This document shows, piece after piece, positions 26,137-34,458 of a DNA stretch of 64,000 nt. The position numbers and the translations under genes are program-made. Source of the stretch: Paradesertivirga superstes. Lineage in GTDB: Bacteria > Bacteroidota > Bacteroidia > Sphingobacteriales > Sphingobacteriaceae. Location of the stretch: NCBI RefSeq assembly GCF_037622515.1, contig NZ_JBBJCN010000001.1, positions 620,001 to 684,000 of the forward strand. The letters are read 5' to 3'. Position 1 is the stretch's first letter. Each line of letters opens with the position of its first letter. The notes below the pieces were generated by a model. That model worked only from the letters and a program-made list of their open reading frames with translations, did no database searches and was not told the origin of the DNA.

Positions 26137-28752
26137 ATGAACTTCAACAATTTTACAATCAAAGCACAGGAGGCTGTTCAAAAAGCTTCTGAAATTGCAG
26201 GAGGTAATCAGCAGCAGGCCATTGAGAATGCGCACCTGCTAAAGGCCCTGCTTATGGTTGATGAAAATGTAATCAACTATCTACTGAAAAAGTTAAATGT
26301 AAATCTGAACCGGTTAAACACGGTTTTGGATGCAGAAATACAAAGTTATCCGAAGGTTAGCGGCAGCGAAATCTATCTGTCGTCATCAACTAATTCTGCC
26401 CTTCAAAAGGCGCAAAGTTATTTAAAAGAATTTAAGGACGACTTTGTATCGGTTGAGCATATTTTGCTTGGCATCTTAAGTTCCAGCGATAAAACCAGCA
26501 ATATGTTAAAAGATGCTGGTGTTACTGAAAAGGACCTTAAAAAAGCGATCACAGAACTACGCGGAGACAGTCGTGTAACCGACCAGAATGCGGAAGCAAC
26601 ATATAACGCTTTAAATAAGTATGCCCGCAACCTTAACGAATACGCAGAATCGGGGAAGCTTGACCCTGTGATCGGGCGTGATGAAGAGATCAGAAGAGTG
26701 ATCCAGATCTTATCACGAAGAACCAAAAATAATCCGATTTTAATTGGCGAGCCTGGTGTAGGTAAAACAGCTATCGCTGAAGGTATTGCCTTTAGAATTA
26801 TTAAAGGCGATGTTCCCGAAAGTTTAAAGTCTAAAACCGTTTATTCTCTGGATATGGGTGCGCTGATTGCAGGCGCCAAGTATAAAGGAGAGTTTGAGGA
26901 ACGTTTGAAAGCTGTAATAAAGGAGGTTACCCAAAGCGATGGGGAAATTATTCTCTTTATTGACGAAATACACACCCTTGTGGGCGCAGGTGGTGGTGAA
27001 GGCGCTATGGATGCTGCCAACATTTTAAAACCAGCTCTCGCACGTGGAGAATTACGCTCTATCGGTGCTACTACCCTGAATGAGTATCAGAAATATCTGG
27101 AAAAGGATAAAGCTCTTGAACGTCGTTTTCAAAAGGTAATGGTTGATGAGCCCGATACTCCGGATGCTATTTCTATTCTGCGGGGCTTGAAAGAACGCTA
27201 TGAAACGCATCATAAAGTAAGGATAAAAGATGAGGCCATTATTGCGGCTGTAGAATTATCACAGCGATACATTTCCGACAGATTCCTGCCTGACAAAGCG
27301 ATCGACTTAATGGATGAAGCGGCATCGAAGCTTCGCCTGGAAATGGATTCTGTACCGGAAGCGGTTGACGAAATTGAGCGAAAAATCATGCAGCTTGAAA
27401 TTGAGCGTGAAGCGATTAAACGTGAAAGCGATCAGAAAAAAGTTGCCGAGTTAAGCGAGGAAATAGCCAACCTGTCTGCTGAGCGGGATTCGTTAAAAGC
27501 AAGCTGGCAGGGCGAAAAAGACCTGGTAGATGCGATAAATAATGAGGTTAAACAGATCGAGGATTATAAGTTGGAAGCTGAGCAGGCGGAACGGGCGGGA
27601 GATTATGGTCGCGTTGCTGAAATCAGGTATGGGAAAATCAAAGAATCTCAGGATAAGCTTGAAACCCTGAAAAAAGAGCTTGAATTAAAACAATCTGGCA
27701 GCCGGATGCTGAAGGAAGAGGTAACCGCTGATGATATCGCTGGTGTAGTTTCGCGCTGGACCGGCATTCCGGTAACCAAAATGATTCAGAGTGAGCGTGA
27801 AAAGCTTCTGCATTTAGAGGCAGAGCTTCACAAGCGCGTTGCTGGTCAGGAAGAGGCCATCGAAGCAATTTCCGATGCTATCCGCCGGTCGCGTGCAGGT
27901 TTGCAGGATAAACGAAAGCCCATCGGATCTTTCATTTTTCTTGGAACAACCGGTGTGGGTAAAACCGAGCTTGCAAAAGCCCTGGCAGAGTTTCTTTTCA
28001 ATGATGAACATTCTATGGTGCGGATTGATATGAGTGAATATCAGGAACGGCATGCGGTTTCACGACTAATCGGAGCGCCTCCGGGATATGTGGGCTATGA
28101 TGAAGGCGGGCAATTAACTGAAGCGGTAAGAAGAAAGCCCTATAGTGTCATCCTTCTGGATGAAATTGAGAAAGCTCACCCCGATGTATTCAACATTCTT
28201 TTACAGGTTTTGGATGATGGCCGTTTAACGGACAATAAGGGCCGTGTGGTAAATTTTAAAAATACCATCATTATTATGACCTCAAATATAGGATCGCATC
28301 TTATACAGGAGAATTTCAGGGAACTGACAGACATTAATCATGATGAAGTCGTGGCCAAAACCAAAAATGAACTTTTTGAGCTGCTTAAGCAAACTATCCG
28401 TCCGGAGTTTTTAAACCGGATTGATGAATTGATCATGTTCACTCCTTTGAACAGAAATGAAATAAGGGATATAGCAACGCTGCAATTTAACCAGGTTAAA
28501 CAAACACTTGCTGAGATGGGAATTGAAATAGAAGCTTCGTCGGAAGCTCTCGACTGGCTGGCCCAGTTAGGATACGACCCGCAATTTGGTGCAAGGCCTT
28601 TGAAAAGGGTTATTCAAAAACGCATTCTGAATGAGCTTTCTAAGGAAATTCTTTCCGGCAAAATTGATAAGGAAAGTAAGATAATGCTTGATGTGTTCGA
28701 CAATAAGTTTGTGTTCTTAAATAAGGATAAACTGGAAGAAGTTAATGTGTAG
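26137..28752 (+). CDS. clpB: ATP-dependent disaggregase ClpB
   Basis: An 871-aa Hsp100 chaperone that threads aggregated proteins through a hexameric ring together with DnaK. Domains: Clp_N (about 1-145), NBD1 with Walker A GEPGVGKTA and Walker B LFIDEIHTLVGAG, the ClpB-specific coiled-coil middle domain (about 400-525), NBD2 with GTTGVGKTE and ILLDEIEKAHPDV, and the C-terminal D2-small domain. KYKGEFEERLK and GYVGYDEGG pore loops are intact. I chose ATG at 26137 (MNFNNFTIKAQEA), the family start, over an upstream TTG. A long palindromic terminator follows. Confidence 0.97.
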   Translation: MNFNNFTIKAQEAVQKASEIAGGNQQQAIENAHLLKALLMVDENVINYLLKKLNVNLNRLNTVLDAEIQSYPKVSGSEIYLSSSTNSALQKAQSYLKEFKDDFVSVEHILLGILSSSDKTSNMLKDAGVTEKDLKKAITELRGDSRVTDQNAEATYNALNKYARNLNEYAESGKLDPVIGRDEEIRRVIQILSRRTKNNPILIGEPGVGKTAIAEGIAFRIIKGDVPESLKSKTVYSLDMGALIAGAKYKGEFEERLKAVIKEVTQSDGEIILFIDEIHTLVGAGGGEGAMDAANILKPALARGELRSIGATTLNEYQKYLEKDKALERRFQKVMVDEPDTPDAISILRGLKERYETHHKVRIKDEAIIAAVELSQRYISDRFLPDKAIDLMDEAASKLRLEMDSVPEAVDEIERKIMQLEIEREAIKRESDQKKVAELSEEIANLSAERDSLKASWQGEKDLVDAINNEVKQIEDYKLEAEQAERAGDYGRVAEIRYGKIKESQDKLETLKKELELKQSGSRMLKEEVTADDIAGVVSRWTGIPVTKMIQSEREKLLHLEAELHKRVAGQEEAIEAISDAIRRSRAGLQDKRKPIGSFIFLGTTGVGKTELAKALAEFLFNDEHSMVRIDMSEYQERHAVSRLIGAPPGYVGYDEGGQLTEAVRRKPYSVILLDEIEKAHPDVFNILLQVLDDGRLTDNKGRVVNFKNTIIIMTSNIGSHLIQENFRELTDINHDEVVAKTKNELFELLKQTIRPEFLNRIDELIMFTPLNRNEIRDIATLQFNQVKQTLAEMGIEIEASSEALDWLAQLGYDPQFGARPLKRVIQKRILNELSKEILSGKIDKESKIMLDVFDNKFVFLNKDKLEEVNV

Positions 28753-28779
28753 AGACTGCAGTTGCAGGATTGAAAGAGT

Positions 28780-28825
28780 AACTTAAAAAAAGTCATCCGG
28801 TAAACCGGATGACTTTTTTTAAGTT
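28780..28825. terminator. Bidirectional terminator between clpB and the CNNM gene
   Basis: A perfect 21-bp inverted repeat (28780-28800 with 28805-28825, loop TAAA) has A-run and T-run ends, so it can terminate on both strands. It separates two convergent genes. Confidence 0.93.
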
Positions 28826-28834
28826 AATACTTTT

Positions 28835-30106
28835 CTAAATTTTAGAAATTATCACTTTATCTATCCGCATTTCATCCATGTCAACAATTTCAAATTGAAA
28901 TCCTTTCCAATGAACGCGTTCACCTATAACGGGGAAATTATTTAATCTGCTAAGTATCAATCCTGCTAAGGTGGTAAAACCGTCAGGAACCTCAAGATCT
29001 GCCAGTTGAAAATAATTAACAAACTCGTAATATGGACATTGCCCTTCGGCCAGCCACGAATGTTCATCTCTTTTGACAATATTTAACTCCTCATGCAGCT
29101 GTTGAAAAGCAGATCCCATTAAAGCATCCACAAAATCTGTTATTGAAAGGACACCCTCCACAGAACCGTATTCGTCCACCACAATAATCAAATGCGTGCG
29201 ATGTTCTTTGAATTTTTCAAGAGCCCTGTAAGCCGCCATATTCTCCTGAATATAAACGGGTTTCTCAATTAATTCAGTTAAACTGAATGTTGAGGGCTCA
29301 CTACTTTTCCGAAAAATTTTACTGACCGAAACCAGGCCCACCAGCTTATCGGGAGAATTGTCGCTAACCGGATAAACAGAATGGGGATCATTATCTATTT
29401 TCCTTCTTATTTCGACTAAATCATCATCGATATTTATCCAGGTCAGATCAGAGCGATGTGTCATAAGCTCTCCGGCTTTTCTATCACCCAAAGCAAACAC
29501 CCTTTTTACAATTTCCTGCTCAATCTCTAAAATCTCACCCACAGTGGTGCTTTCAGCAATAATAGCCTTGATTTCTTCTTCCGTAATAATTCCATGGTGG
29601 TTTCCGCTGATTCCAAACATCTTCAGAAATAAATCATTGGTTGTTGATAATAACCAGATGAACGGCTTTGTAGCTTTCGATAAGAAATGCATCGGAATGG
29701 CCACAAGTGCAGAAATTTTTTCAGGGAACTTCAATCCGATTCTTTTCGGAAGCAACTCACCAAAGACAATAGAAAAATAAGTAATTATAATAACTACCAA
29801 AACAACCGCCAGAGTTTCTGAATAATTATTTAGAAACGGGACACTGTCTAATGCCCGTTGAAGATCATCCGTTAACTTATCTCCGCTATATACTCCAAGC
29901 AGTATTCCGATCAGGGTCATCCCTATTTGTACCGTTGACAGGAAAGTGTTGGGTTTAGCGGCCAGTTCAAGAGCCTTTCTGGCATTTTTATTGCCTTTTT
30001 TAGAAGCACTTTCTAATTTAAATTTTCTTGAAGAGATCAGTGCAATTTCGCTCATTGAAAAAACCCCGTTCAACAAAATCAAAAAAATGATAATAATAAT
30101 CGCCAT
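28835..30106 (-). CDS. CNNM/CorC-type (hemolysin-like) transporter protein
   Basis: A 423-aa inner-membrane protein. A DUF21/CNNM domain with four hydrophobic segments (about 1-190, starting IIIIFLILLNGVFSMSEIALIS and including FGELLPKRIGL), two CBS domains (about 205-330, MTHRSDLTWI and IIVVDEYGSVEGVLSITD), and a C-terminal CorC_HlyC domain (about 340-420, DEHSWLAEGQ, VPDGFTTLAGLIL). Members are implicated in Mg2+/Co2+ export, not haemolysis. It is convergent to clpB across a shared terminator. Confidence 0.9.
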   Translation of the reverse strand: MAIIIIIFLILLNGVFSMSEIALISSRKFKLESASKKGNKNARKALELAAKPNTFLSTVQIGMTLIGILLGVYSGDKLTDDLQRALDSVPFLNNYSETLAVVLVVIIITYFSIVFGELLPKRIGLKFPEKISALVAIPMHFLSKATKPFIWLLSTTNDLFLKMFGISGNHHGIITEEEIKAIIAESTTVGEILEIEQEIVKRVFALGDRKAGELMTHRSDLTWINIDDDLVEIRRKIDNDPHSVYPVSDNSPDKLVGLVSVSKIFRKSSEPSTFSLTELIEKPVYIQENMAAYRALEKFKEHRTHLIIVVDEYGSVEGVLSITDFVDALMGSAFQQLHEELNIVKRDEHSWLAEGQCPYYEFVNYFQLADLEVPDGFTTLAGLILSRLNNFPVIGERVHWKGFQFEIVDMDEMRIDKVIISKI

Positions 30107-30251
30107 AGGGTTTGTTCAATATCTTTTAATCAGATCAGGTTTGCAAGAAAAAGATTGCCATTCAATCCATTTACAATAATTACCCAAAAAGATATTAAAA
30201 GTTTTATAATTAGGTATAGTAAAGCGCTGATCTGTATAAGAGTGTTTTTAT

Positions 30252-30746
30252 CTAAGAGTTTATTAAATGCAATACTTCAGAAATTGGCTGATCGGAATCT
30301 ATTAAAATCCCGGTAACGCCCGCTGCCTGTCCGGCGATTACATCCCGCTCACGGTCGCCGATAAAATACGATTTCTCTTTATCAACATTAAATCTCGCAA
30401 TAGCTTTTTCCAGCATCATGGAGCCTGGTTTTCTGCACAGGCAAGCACCATTGTACAGGGGATGGTGTCTGCAGTAATATATTTCAGTAATATGAATACC
30501 GTTTTCTTTGTAGGTATTTATTAAATGCTGATGCATCTTGCTCAGAGTAGCTTCGCTATACCAGCCTTTTGCCACACCTCCCTGGTTGGTAATTACAATC
30601 AGTAGGTAACCTTTGTCCTGCAATTCTCTTAAAGCTGTGAAATTATGTTCAAGCACATGAAAATCTTCAAGTTTACATACATAATCACCCAATTCTTTAT
30701 TTAAAACTCCGTCTCTGTCTAAAAAAACAGCTTTATTAGTTTGCAT
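30252..30746 (-). CDS. D-glycero-D-manno-heptose 1,7-bisphosphate phosphatase-like HAD hydrolase
   Basis: A 164-aa HAD-IIIA phosphatase. Catalytic motif I is FLDRDGVLN, motif II VITNQGGVAKG, and motif IV GDRERDVIAG. The zinc-binding insert CRHHPLYNGACLCRKPG (C-x-H-x-C-x-C) is typical of GmhB, which removes the 7-phosphate in LPS heptose precursor synthesis. Some homologues handle other sugar or histidinol phosphates. ATG at 30746 is preceded by TAGTTTTG ending 4 nt upstream. Confidence 0.85.
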   Translation of the reverse strand: MQTNKAVFLDRDGVLNKELGDYVCKLEDFHVLEHNFTALRELQDKGYLLIVITNQGGVAKGWYSEATLSKMHQHLINTYKENGIHITEIYYCRHHPLYNGACLCRKPGSMMLEKAIARFNVDKEKSYFIGDRERDVIAGQAAGVTGILIDSDQPISEVLHLINS

Positions 30747-30750
30747 GGAT

Positions 30751-30758
30751 CAAAACTA
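30751..30758 (-). promoter_or_regulatory. TAGTTTTG box 4 nt before the GmhB-like ATG
   Basis: Minus-strand 30758-30751 reads TAGTTTTG, an exact -7 match, 4 nt before ATG 30746. It supports a leaderless start. Confidence 0.45.
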
Positions 30759-30794
30759 CGATTGAAATTTGAATTATCAACGGTGAAATTCCTT

Positions 30795-31979
30795 TTAGTC
30801 TCTTATAAACGGATTAAACTCTCTCGAGGAAATACCGAAGGTGGCTGCCCTGGAAACGGTCTTTGTACCAAAGCGATTATTTAATTTATCTAAGGCTTCG
30901 TACAGCTTTTCGTTGCGCTCGTGGTTATCAAATAATCCCGGCTGATATGAACCTTCTGAAAGCTGACTTAGTCTTAGTCCGATGAGCCTCACTGGTCTCG
31001 AAGGATCGTAAGCCTGATAGAGTAAGTTCTTCAATTCAGGGATAAGGAGAATATCAGAATGAGTTGCAGGAACAGTAATTTGCTGGCTAAAGGTTTCGAA
31101 ATTTGAGTATCTTATCTTTACCGCAAGGCAGGAAGCAAGCTTGTTTTCCATACGCAGCTTGAACGTAAGCTGTTCGAGCATCGATATCAATAATTGCTGC
31201 AAAACAGAAAGGTCTGACACATCGGCCGGGAAGGTATTTTCACTTGAAATGGATTTACGCTGATGATATGGGCTTACCGGAGAATTGTCGATACCGTTAG
31301 CTTTATTCCACATCACCATGCCCATTTTTCCAAAATGCCGCTCAATGTTTTGTACATTTTGAACCTGCAGATCCGAAATTTTGTGAATGCCGATACTGTA
31401 GAGCAGCTCGCAGGCCTTCTCTCCTACCATAGGAATTTTCGAAACCGATAAGGGAGCGAGGAATTCCTTCTCTTTACCATGTTCCACATAAATTTGTCCG
31501 TTAGGCTTGGCTTGCCCTGTGGCGATCTTGGAAACAGTCTTATTCGCCGAAAGTCCGAAGGAAATAGGCAAGCCGGTTTCTTTGATTACCGACTGGCGCA
31601 ATTCTGATGCGAGTTGGTAACAGCCAAAAAACTTGTCCATTCCCGTAAGGTCGATGTAAAACTCGTCAATCGAAGTTTTCTCAAAAAGAGGCACACGTTC
31701 GTTTATAATCTGGGTAACCATTGCAGATGCTTTGCTATAAGACGAATAATTGCCGCCAATTACAATGGCATGAGGACAAAGCTGCAGGGCCTTTTTCATG
31801 GGCATTGCAGAATGCACACCAAACTTTCTGGCTTCGTAACTACATGATGCGACCACACCTCTTTGAGAGCTTCCGCCTATAAGTACAGGTTTGCCCTCCA
31901 GTGATTTATCTTTCAATCGTTCTACAGAAACAAAGAAAGAATCCAAATCAATATGTACTATATGCCGCTTCTCCTTCAT
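30795..31979 (-). CDS. dinB: DNA polymerase IV (Y family)
   Basis: A 394-aa error-prone translesion polymerase. Motifs: HIDLDSFFVSVER (first metal-binding Asp), VVASCSYEARKFGVHSAMP, SIDEFYIDLTGM (SxDE catalytic block), the LPISFGLSANKTVSKIATG palm segment, and the little-finger domain at the C-terminus. A C-terminal sliding-clamp-like QPGLFD (about residue 350) is visible. ATG at 31979 has TATTTTTG 5 nt upstream. It lies 48 nt from the GmhB-like gene on the same strand. Confidence 0.94.
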   Translation of the reverse strand: MKEKRHIVHIDLDSFFVSVERLKDKSLEGKPVLIGGSSQRGVVASCSYEARKFGVHSAMPMKKALQLCPHAIVIGGNYSSYSKASAMVTQIINERVPLFEKTSIDEFYIDLTGMDKFFGCYQLASELRQSVIKETGLPISFGLSANKTVSKIATGQAKPNGQIYVEHGKEKEFLAPLSVSKIPMVGEKACELLYSIGIHKISDLQVQNVQNIERHFGKMGMVMWNKANGIDNSPVSPYHQRKSISSENTFPADVSDLSVLQQLLISMLEQLTFKLRMENKLASCLAVKIRYSNFETFSQQITVPATHSDILLIPELKNLLYQAYDPSRPVRLIGLRLSQLSEGSYQPGLFDNHERNEKLYEALDKLNNRFGTKTVSRAATFGISSREFNPFIRD

Positions 31980-31984
31980 CTTAA

Positions 31985-31992
31985 CAAAAATA
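31985..31992 (-). promoter_or_regulatory. TATTTTTG box 5 nt before dinB ATG
   Basis: Minus-strand 31992-31985 reads TATTTTTG, an exact -7 match ending 5 nt before ATG 31979; another leaderless-type arrangement. Confidence 0.45.
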
Positions 31993-32162
31993 GGAAATCC
32001 CTGCTAAGAAAATTAGCTAAATTCATATAAAATGAGCACCAGACTTTTTATATTTAAGCCCCGGAATTATGCGAGATGAGATCTGTAATATTTCGCCTCA
32101 ACATAAGATCCAAAAGCGGGTTAGAATTAGGAAAAGCATCAACTAAGCAGCAAAACTGAGAA

Positions 32163-32726
32163 ATGAGTTTATATCTGACAGCGATTATTCCGCCGCAAGA
32201 TTTGGCGGAAGAGATAGATGAAATCAGGAAAGAACTTTCTGATCAGTACAAAGTTTATGCAGCATTGAAACCACCTGTTCATATCACTTTATACAAACCC
32301 TTATCAATTAAAGAAGATATTGAAGAACGATTGATTAAACTTTTAAAGCCAGTATGTTTCGAGCATGAACCGTTTAAAATTGATCTGTTAAATTTTGACT
32401 CGTTTAATATTCAGACACTATATATTGCTGCAGTAAAGAATCCATTGTTAAGCGCCCTGCAAAAAGATTTATCCGCGGTTTATACAAAAAACAAAATTGA
32501 TTCCAAAGAAATAAAGAGTCATTCAGCTTTCCATCCGCATATCACCATTGCCTACCGGGATATTCCGCCTGGAGTTTTTCCGGTGATCTGGAATGAATAT
32601 AAAAATAAAAAGTTTAAGCGATCATTTTTGGCTGATCACTTCAGTTTATTGAAACACGATGGTAAACGATGGCAGCTATTTAAAGAGTTTCCATTTCAAA
32701 AAGTTCAAAATCCAGGTTTATTTTAA
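32163..32726 (+). CDS. 2H phosphoesterase / 2'-5' RNA ligase-like (LigT) protein
   Basis: A 187-aa protein with two HxTx motifs: HITLYKP (about residue 40) and HITIAYRD (about residue 121), the catalytic pair of the 2H phosphoesterase superfamily. Members act as cyclic phosphodiesterases on RNA ends or nucleotides. No neighbour indicates a substrate. It is the last chromosomal gene before the tRNA-Lys integration site. Confidence 0.85.
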   Translation: MSLYLTAIIPPQDLAEEIDEIRKELSDQYKVYAALKPPVHITLYKPLSIKEDIEERLIKLLKPVCFEHEPFKIDLLNFDSFNIQTLYIAAVKNPLLSALQKDLSAVYTKNKIDSKEIKSHSAFHPHITIAYRDIPPGVFPVIWNEYKNKKFKRSFLADHFSLLKHDGKRWQLFKEFPFQKVQNPGLF

Positions 32727-32817
32727 TAAAAACTGGACTATCGGATCGCTGTAAAAATTATTTTAATCCTGACAACTAATACCTTAGCTTATATTTTAAG
32801 AAATAACTCAATAAAAC

Positions 32818-32848
32818 TTGCGGGCAATAGGTTATAGCTGTATATTTG
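32818..32848 (+). promoter_or_regulatory. tRNA-Lys promoter (TTG-N20-TATATTTG)
   Basis: TTG at 32818-32820 and TATATTTG at 32841-32848 are spaced 20 nt apart, the same architecture as the pheA leader promoter. Transcription would start about 33 nt before the mature tRNA. Confidence 0.75.
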
Positions 32849-32887
32849 CACCACTTTAAAGGAAACGATTAAACGTTCGATTTAAAA

Positions 32888-32960
32888 GATTCCGTAGCTC
32901 AGCTGGTAGAGCATTACACTTTTAATGTAGTGGTCCTGGGTTCGAATCCCAGCGGGATCA
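32888..32960 (+). tRNA. tRNA-Lys (anticodon UUU)
   Basis: A 73-nt cloverleaf. Acceptor GATTCCG (32888-32894) pairs with CGGGATC (32953-32959) plus discriminator A. D arm GCTCAGCTGGTAGAGC, anticodon stem TTACA/TGTAG with loop CTTTTAA (anticodon TTT), T-arm with GGTTCGAATCC. CCA is not encoded. It is followed by a terminator and a tyrosine integrase, the typical setting for an integration site at the tRNA 3' end. Confidence 0.96.
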
Positions 32961-33003
32961 CAAAGAAGGCCCAAAACACCTTCAAAACGTATCTTCTAAG
33001 TAC

Positions 33004-33031
33004 AAGCCTCTTTGAAAAAAGAGGCTTTTTT
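33004..33031 (+). terminator. Terminator after tRNA-Lys
   Basis: AAGCCTCTTT (33004-33013) pairs with AAAGAGGCTT (33018-33027), loop GAAA, then Ts. Confidence 0.9.
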
Positions 33032-33092
33032 CGTTTAAAGCCACTTTTCTCAAAAATTTCAATACAAGCAAGTTCAAGTGGATTCAACCAAA

Positions 33093-33142
33093 TCGGTTAC
33101 CTATTCGGTTACCTATTGGTTCTTCCGAAATTAGGTAACCGA
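33093..33142. repeat. Three TCGGTTACCTA repeats between tRNA-Lys and integrase
   Basis: TCGGTTACCTATT occurs at 33093-33105 and 33105-33117 in tandem, and TCGGTTACCTA again inverted at 33142-33132. They lie in the non-coding 250 bp between the tRNA and the integrase start. Likely roles are integrase arm-type binding sites or an operator for the integrase gene. Confidence 0.75.
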
Positions 33143-33210
33143 ATTCAACCAGGTTTAAATGAATTTATACGCTTAAAGAACTGATTTCCAAAACTTAAAA
33201 TTTTGAAATC

Positions 33211-34458
33211 ATGAAAATCAACGAAGAATTGTCAGTGCTGTTTTGGTTGTTTAAAGCCAAGAAAACGAAAGATGGATTTGCCCCCCTCTATGTAAGAATT
33301 ACTATTAAGGGAATCCGTGAAGAGTTCTCCTCTGGAAAAAAGATTCTGTTAGAGGACTGGGATGAAAAAGCAGGAAAAGCAAAAATCTCTTGTTCCGATG
33401 CGAAATCAATAAACGCTTACATTCGAAAAACTCAGGTTGAACTTGAAAAGCATTTCGAGAGACTAAAAAGCAATCTGGTTGAGGTAACACCTAAAATGGT
33501 CAAGGAAGCTTACCTGCCTCCTCCGGTAGTTAAAAAGACTTTGCTACAAGCTTGCCAGTTCCATAATGAAAAATTTGCAGAAAAAGTAAGCAAAGGCAAG
33601 GGCTCGCCGGTGGTTCTTAAGCGGTACGAAAGGCTTCAACAGTATACAGGTCAATTCATAAAATCGAATTTCAAAAAAAATGACATGAGCATTGAGGAAG
33701 TTGAATACTCATTTGCCGTCCAGTTTTATCATTTTTTAATTATGAAAGACATCGGGGATAATTCGTCGATGAAATATGTGAAAACATTAAAGCAGGTGAT
33801 CAAGAAAGTTGTAGATCATGGTTGGATTAAACAAAATGCCATTGGCGGCTTTAAGTGCCCCTATAAAGACCCTGATCGCGATTACCTAGAGATGCATGAA
33901 TTAATATCAATGTATAATAAGGAGATCAGGGTTCAGCGACTGGCTGAAGTTCGTGACGTATACATCTTTTGCTGCTTCACGGGATATGCCTTTGAGACAG
34001 TTTACAACCTTAATCAGGATGATATTTATATGGGGTTAGATGGAAGAACATGGATTAGCAGGGACCGCTCTAAAACAGACAATGAAGAAGCAGTACCATT
34101 GCTTCCTATACCGTTAGCCATTCTCGAAAAGTATAAAGACCACTCCTACTGCATCAGTACAAAAAGATTACTCCCTGTAAATAGCAACCAGCGCTATAAT
34201 GGATATTTAAAAGAAGTTGCCACCGTATGCGGGATAGATAAAGAGTTAACCACTCACACGGCCCGTCACACTTTCGCGACTACGGTGACTCTTGAGAACG
34301 ATGTCCCTATTGAGACAGTAAGCAAAATGCTCGGTCACAAAAGCATCCGCACTACCCAAATCTATGCGAAGATTACAAAGCGCAAAACTAGTAATAACAT
34401 GCAGGCTCTACAGGAGAAGTTATTTACAAGCGATGGACTATTAAAAACCGGCTCATGA
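33211..34458 (+). CDS. Tyrosine recombinase / integrase of the mobile element
   Basis: A 415-aa site-specific recombinase of the Bacteroidota ICE/transposon type: an arm-binding N-terminal domain (about 1-90), a SAM-like core-binding domain (about 100-210) and a catalytic domain (about 215-400). Catalytic residues seen: Lys in SRDRSKTDNEE, RHTFAT (Arg II after the HTAR His), LGHKSIRTTQIYAKI (His/Tyr). The Arg I position reads FTGYAFETVYNL with no Arg, as is known for CTnDOT-like integrases where Arg I is not conserved. It starts 250 bp after tRNA-Lys and overlaps the YhcG-like gene by 4 nt (ATGA). Confidence 0.93.
   Translation: MKINEELSVLFWLFKAKKTKDGFAPLYVRITIKGIREEFSSGKKILLEDWDEKAGKAKISCSDAKSINAYIRKTQVELEKHFERLKSNLVEVTPKMVKEAYLPPPVVKKTLLQACQFHNEKFAEKVSKGKGSPVVLKRYERLQQYTGQFIKSNFKKNDMSIEEVEYSFAVQFYHFLIMKDIGDNSSMKYVKTLKQVIKKVVDHGWIKQNAIGGFKCPYKDPDRDYLEMHELISMYNKEIRVQRLAEVRDVYIFCCFTGYAFETVYNLNQDDIYMGLDGRTWISRDRSKTDNEEAVPLLPIPLAILEKYKDHSYCISTKRLLPVNSNQRYNGYLKEVATVCGIDKELTTHTARHTFATTVTLENDVPIETVSKMLGHKSIRTTQIYAKITKRKTSNNMQALQEKLFTSDGLLKTGS

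Noticed and set aside
33093..33142. Possible CRISPR-like repeats
   Set aside because: Only three short copies, tandem and inverted, without spacers of constant length; more like protein-binding sites. No CRISPR array was seen anywhere.
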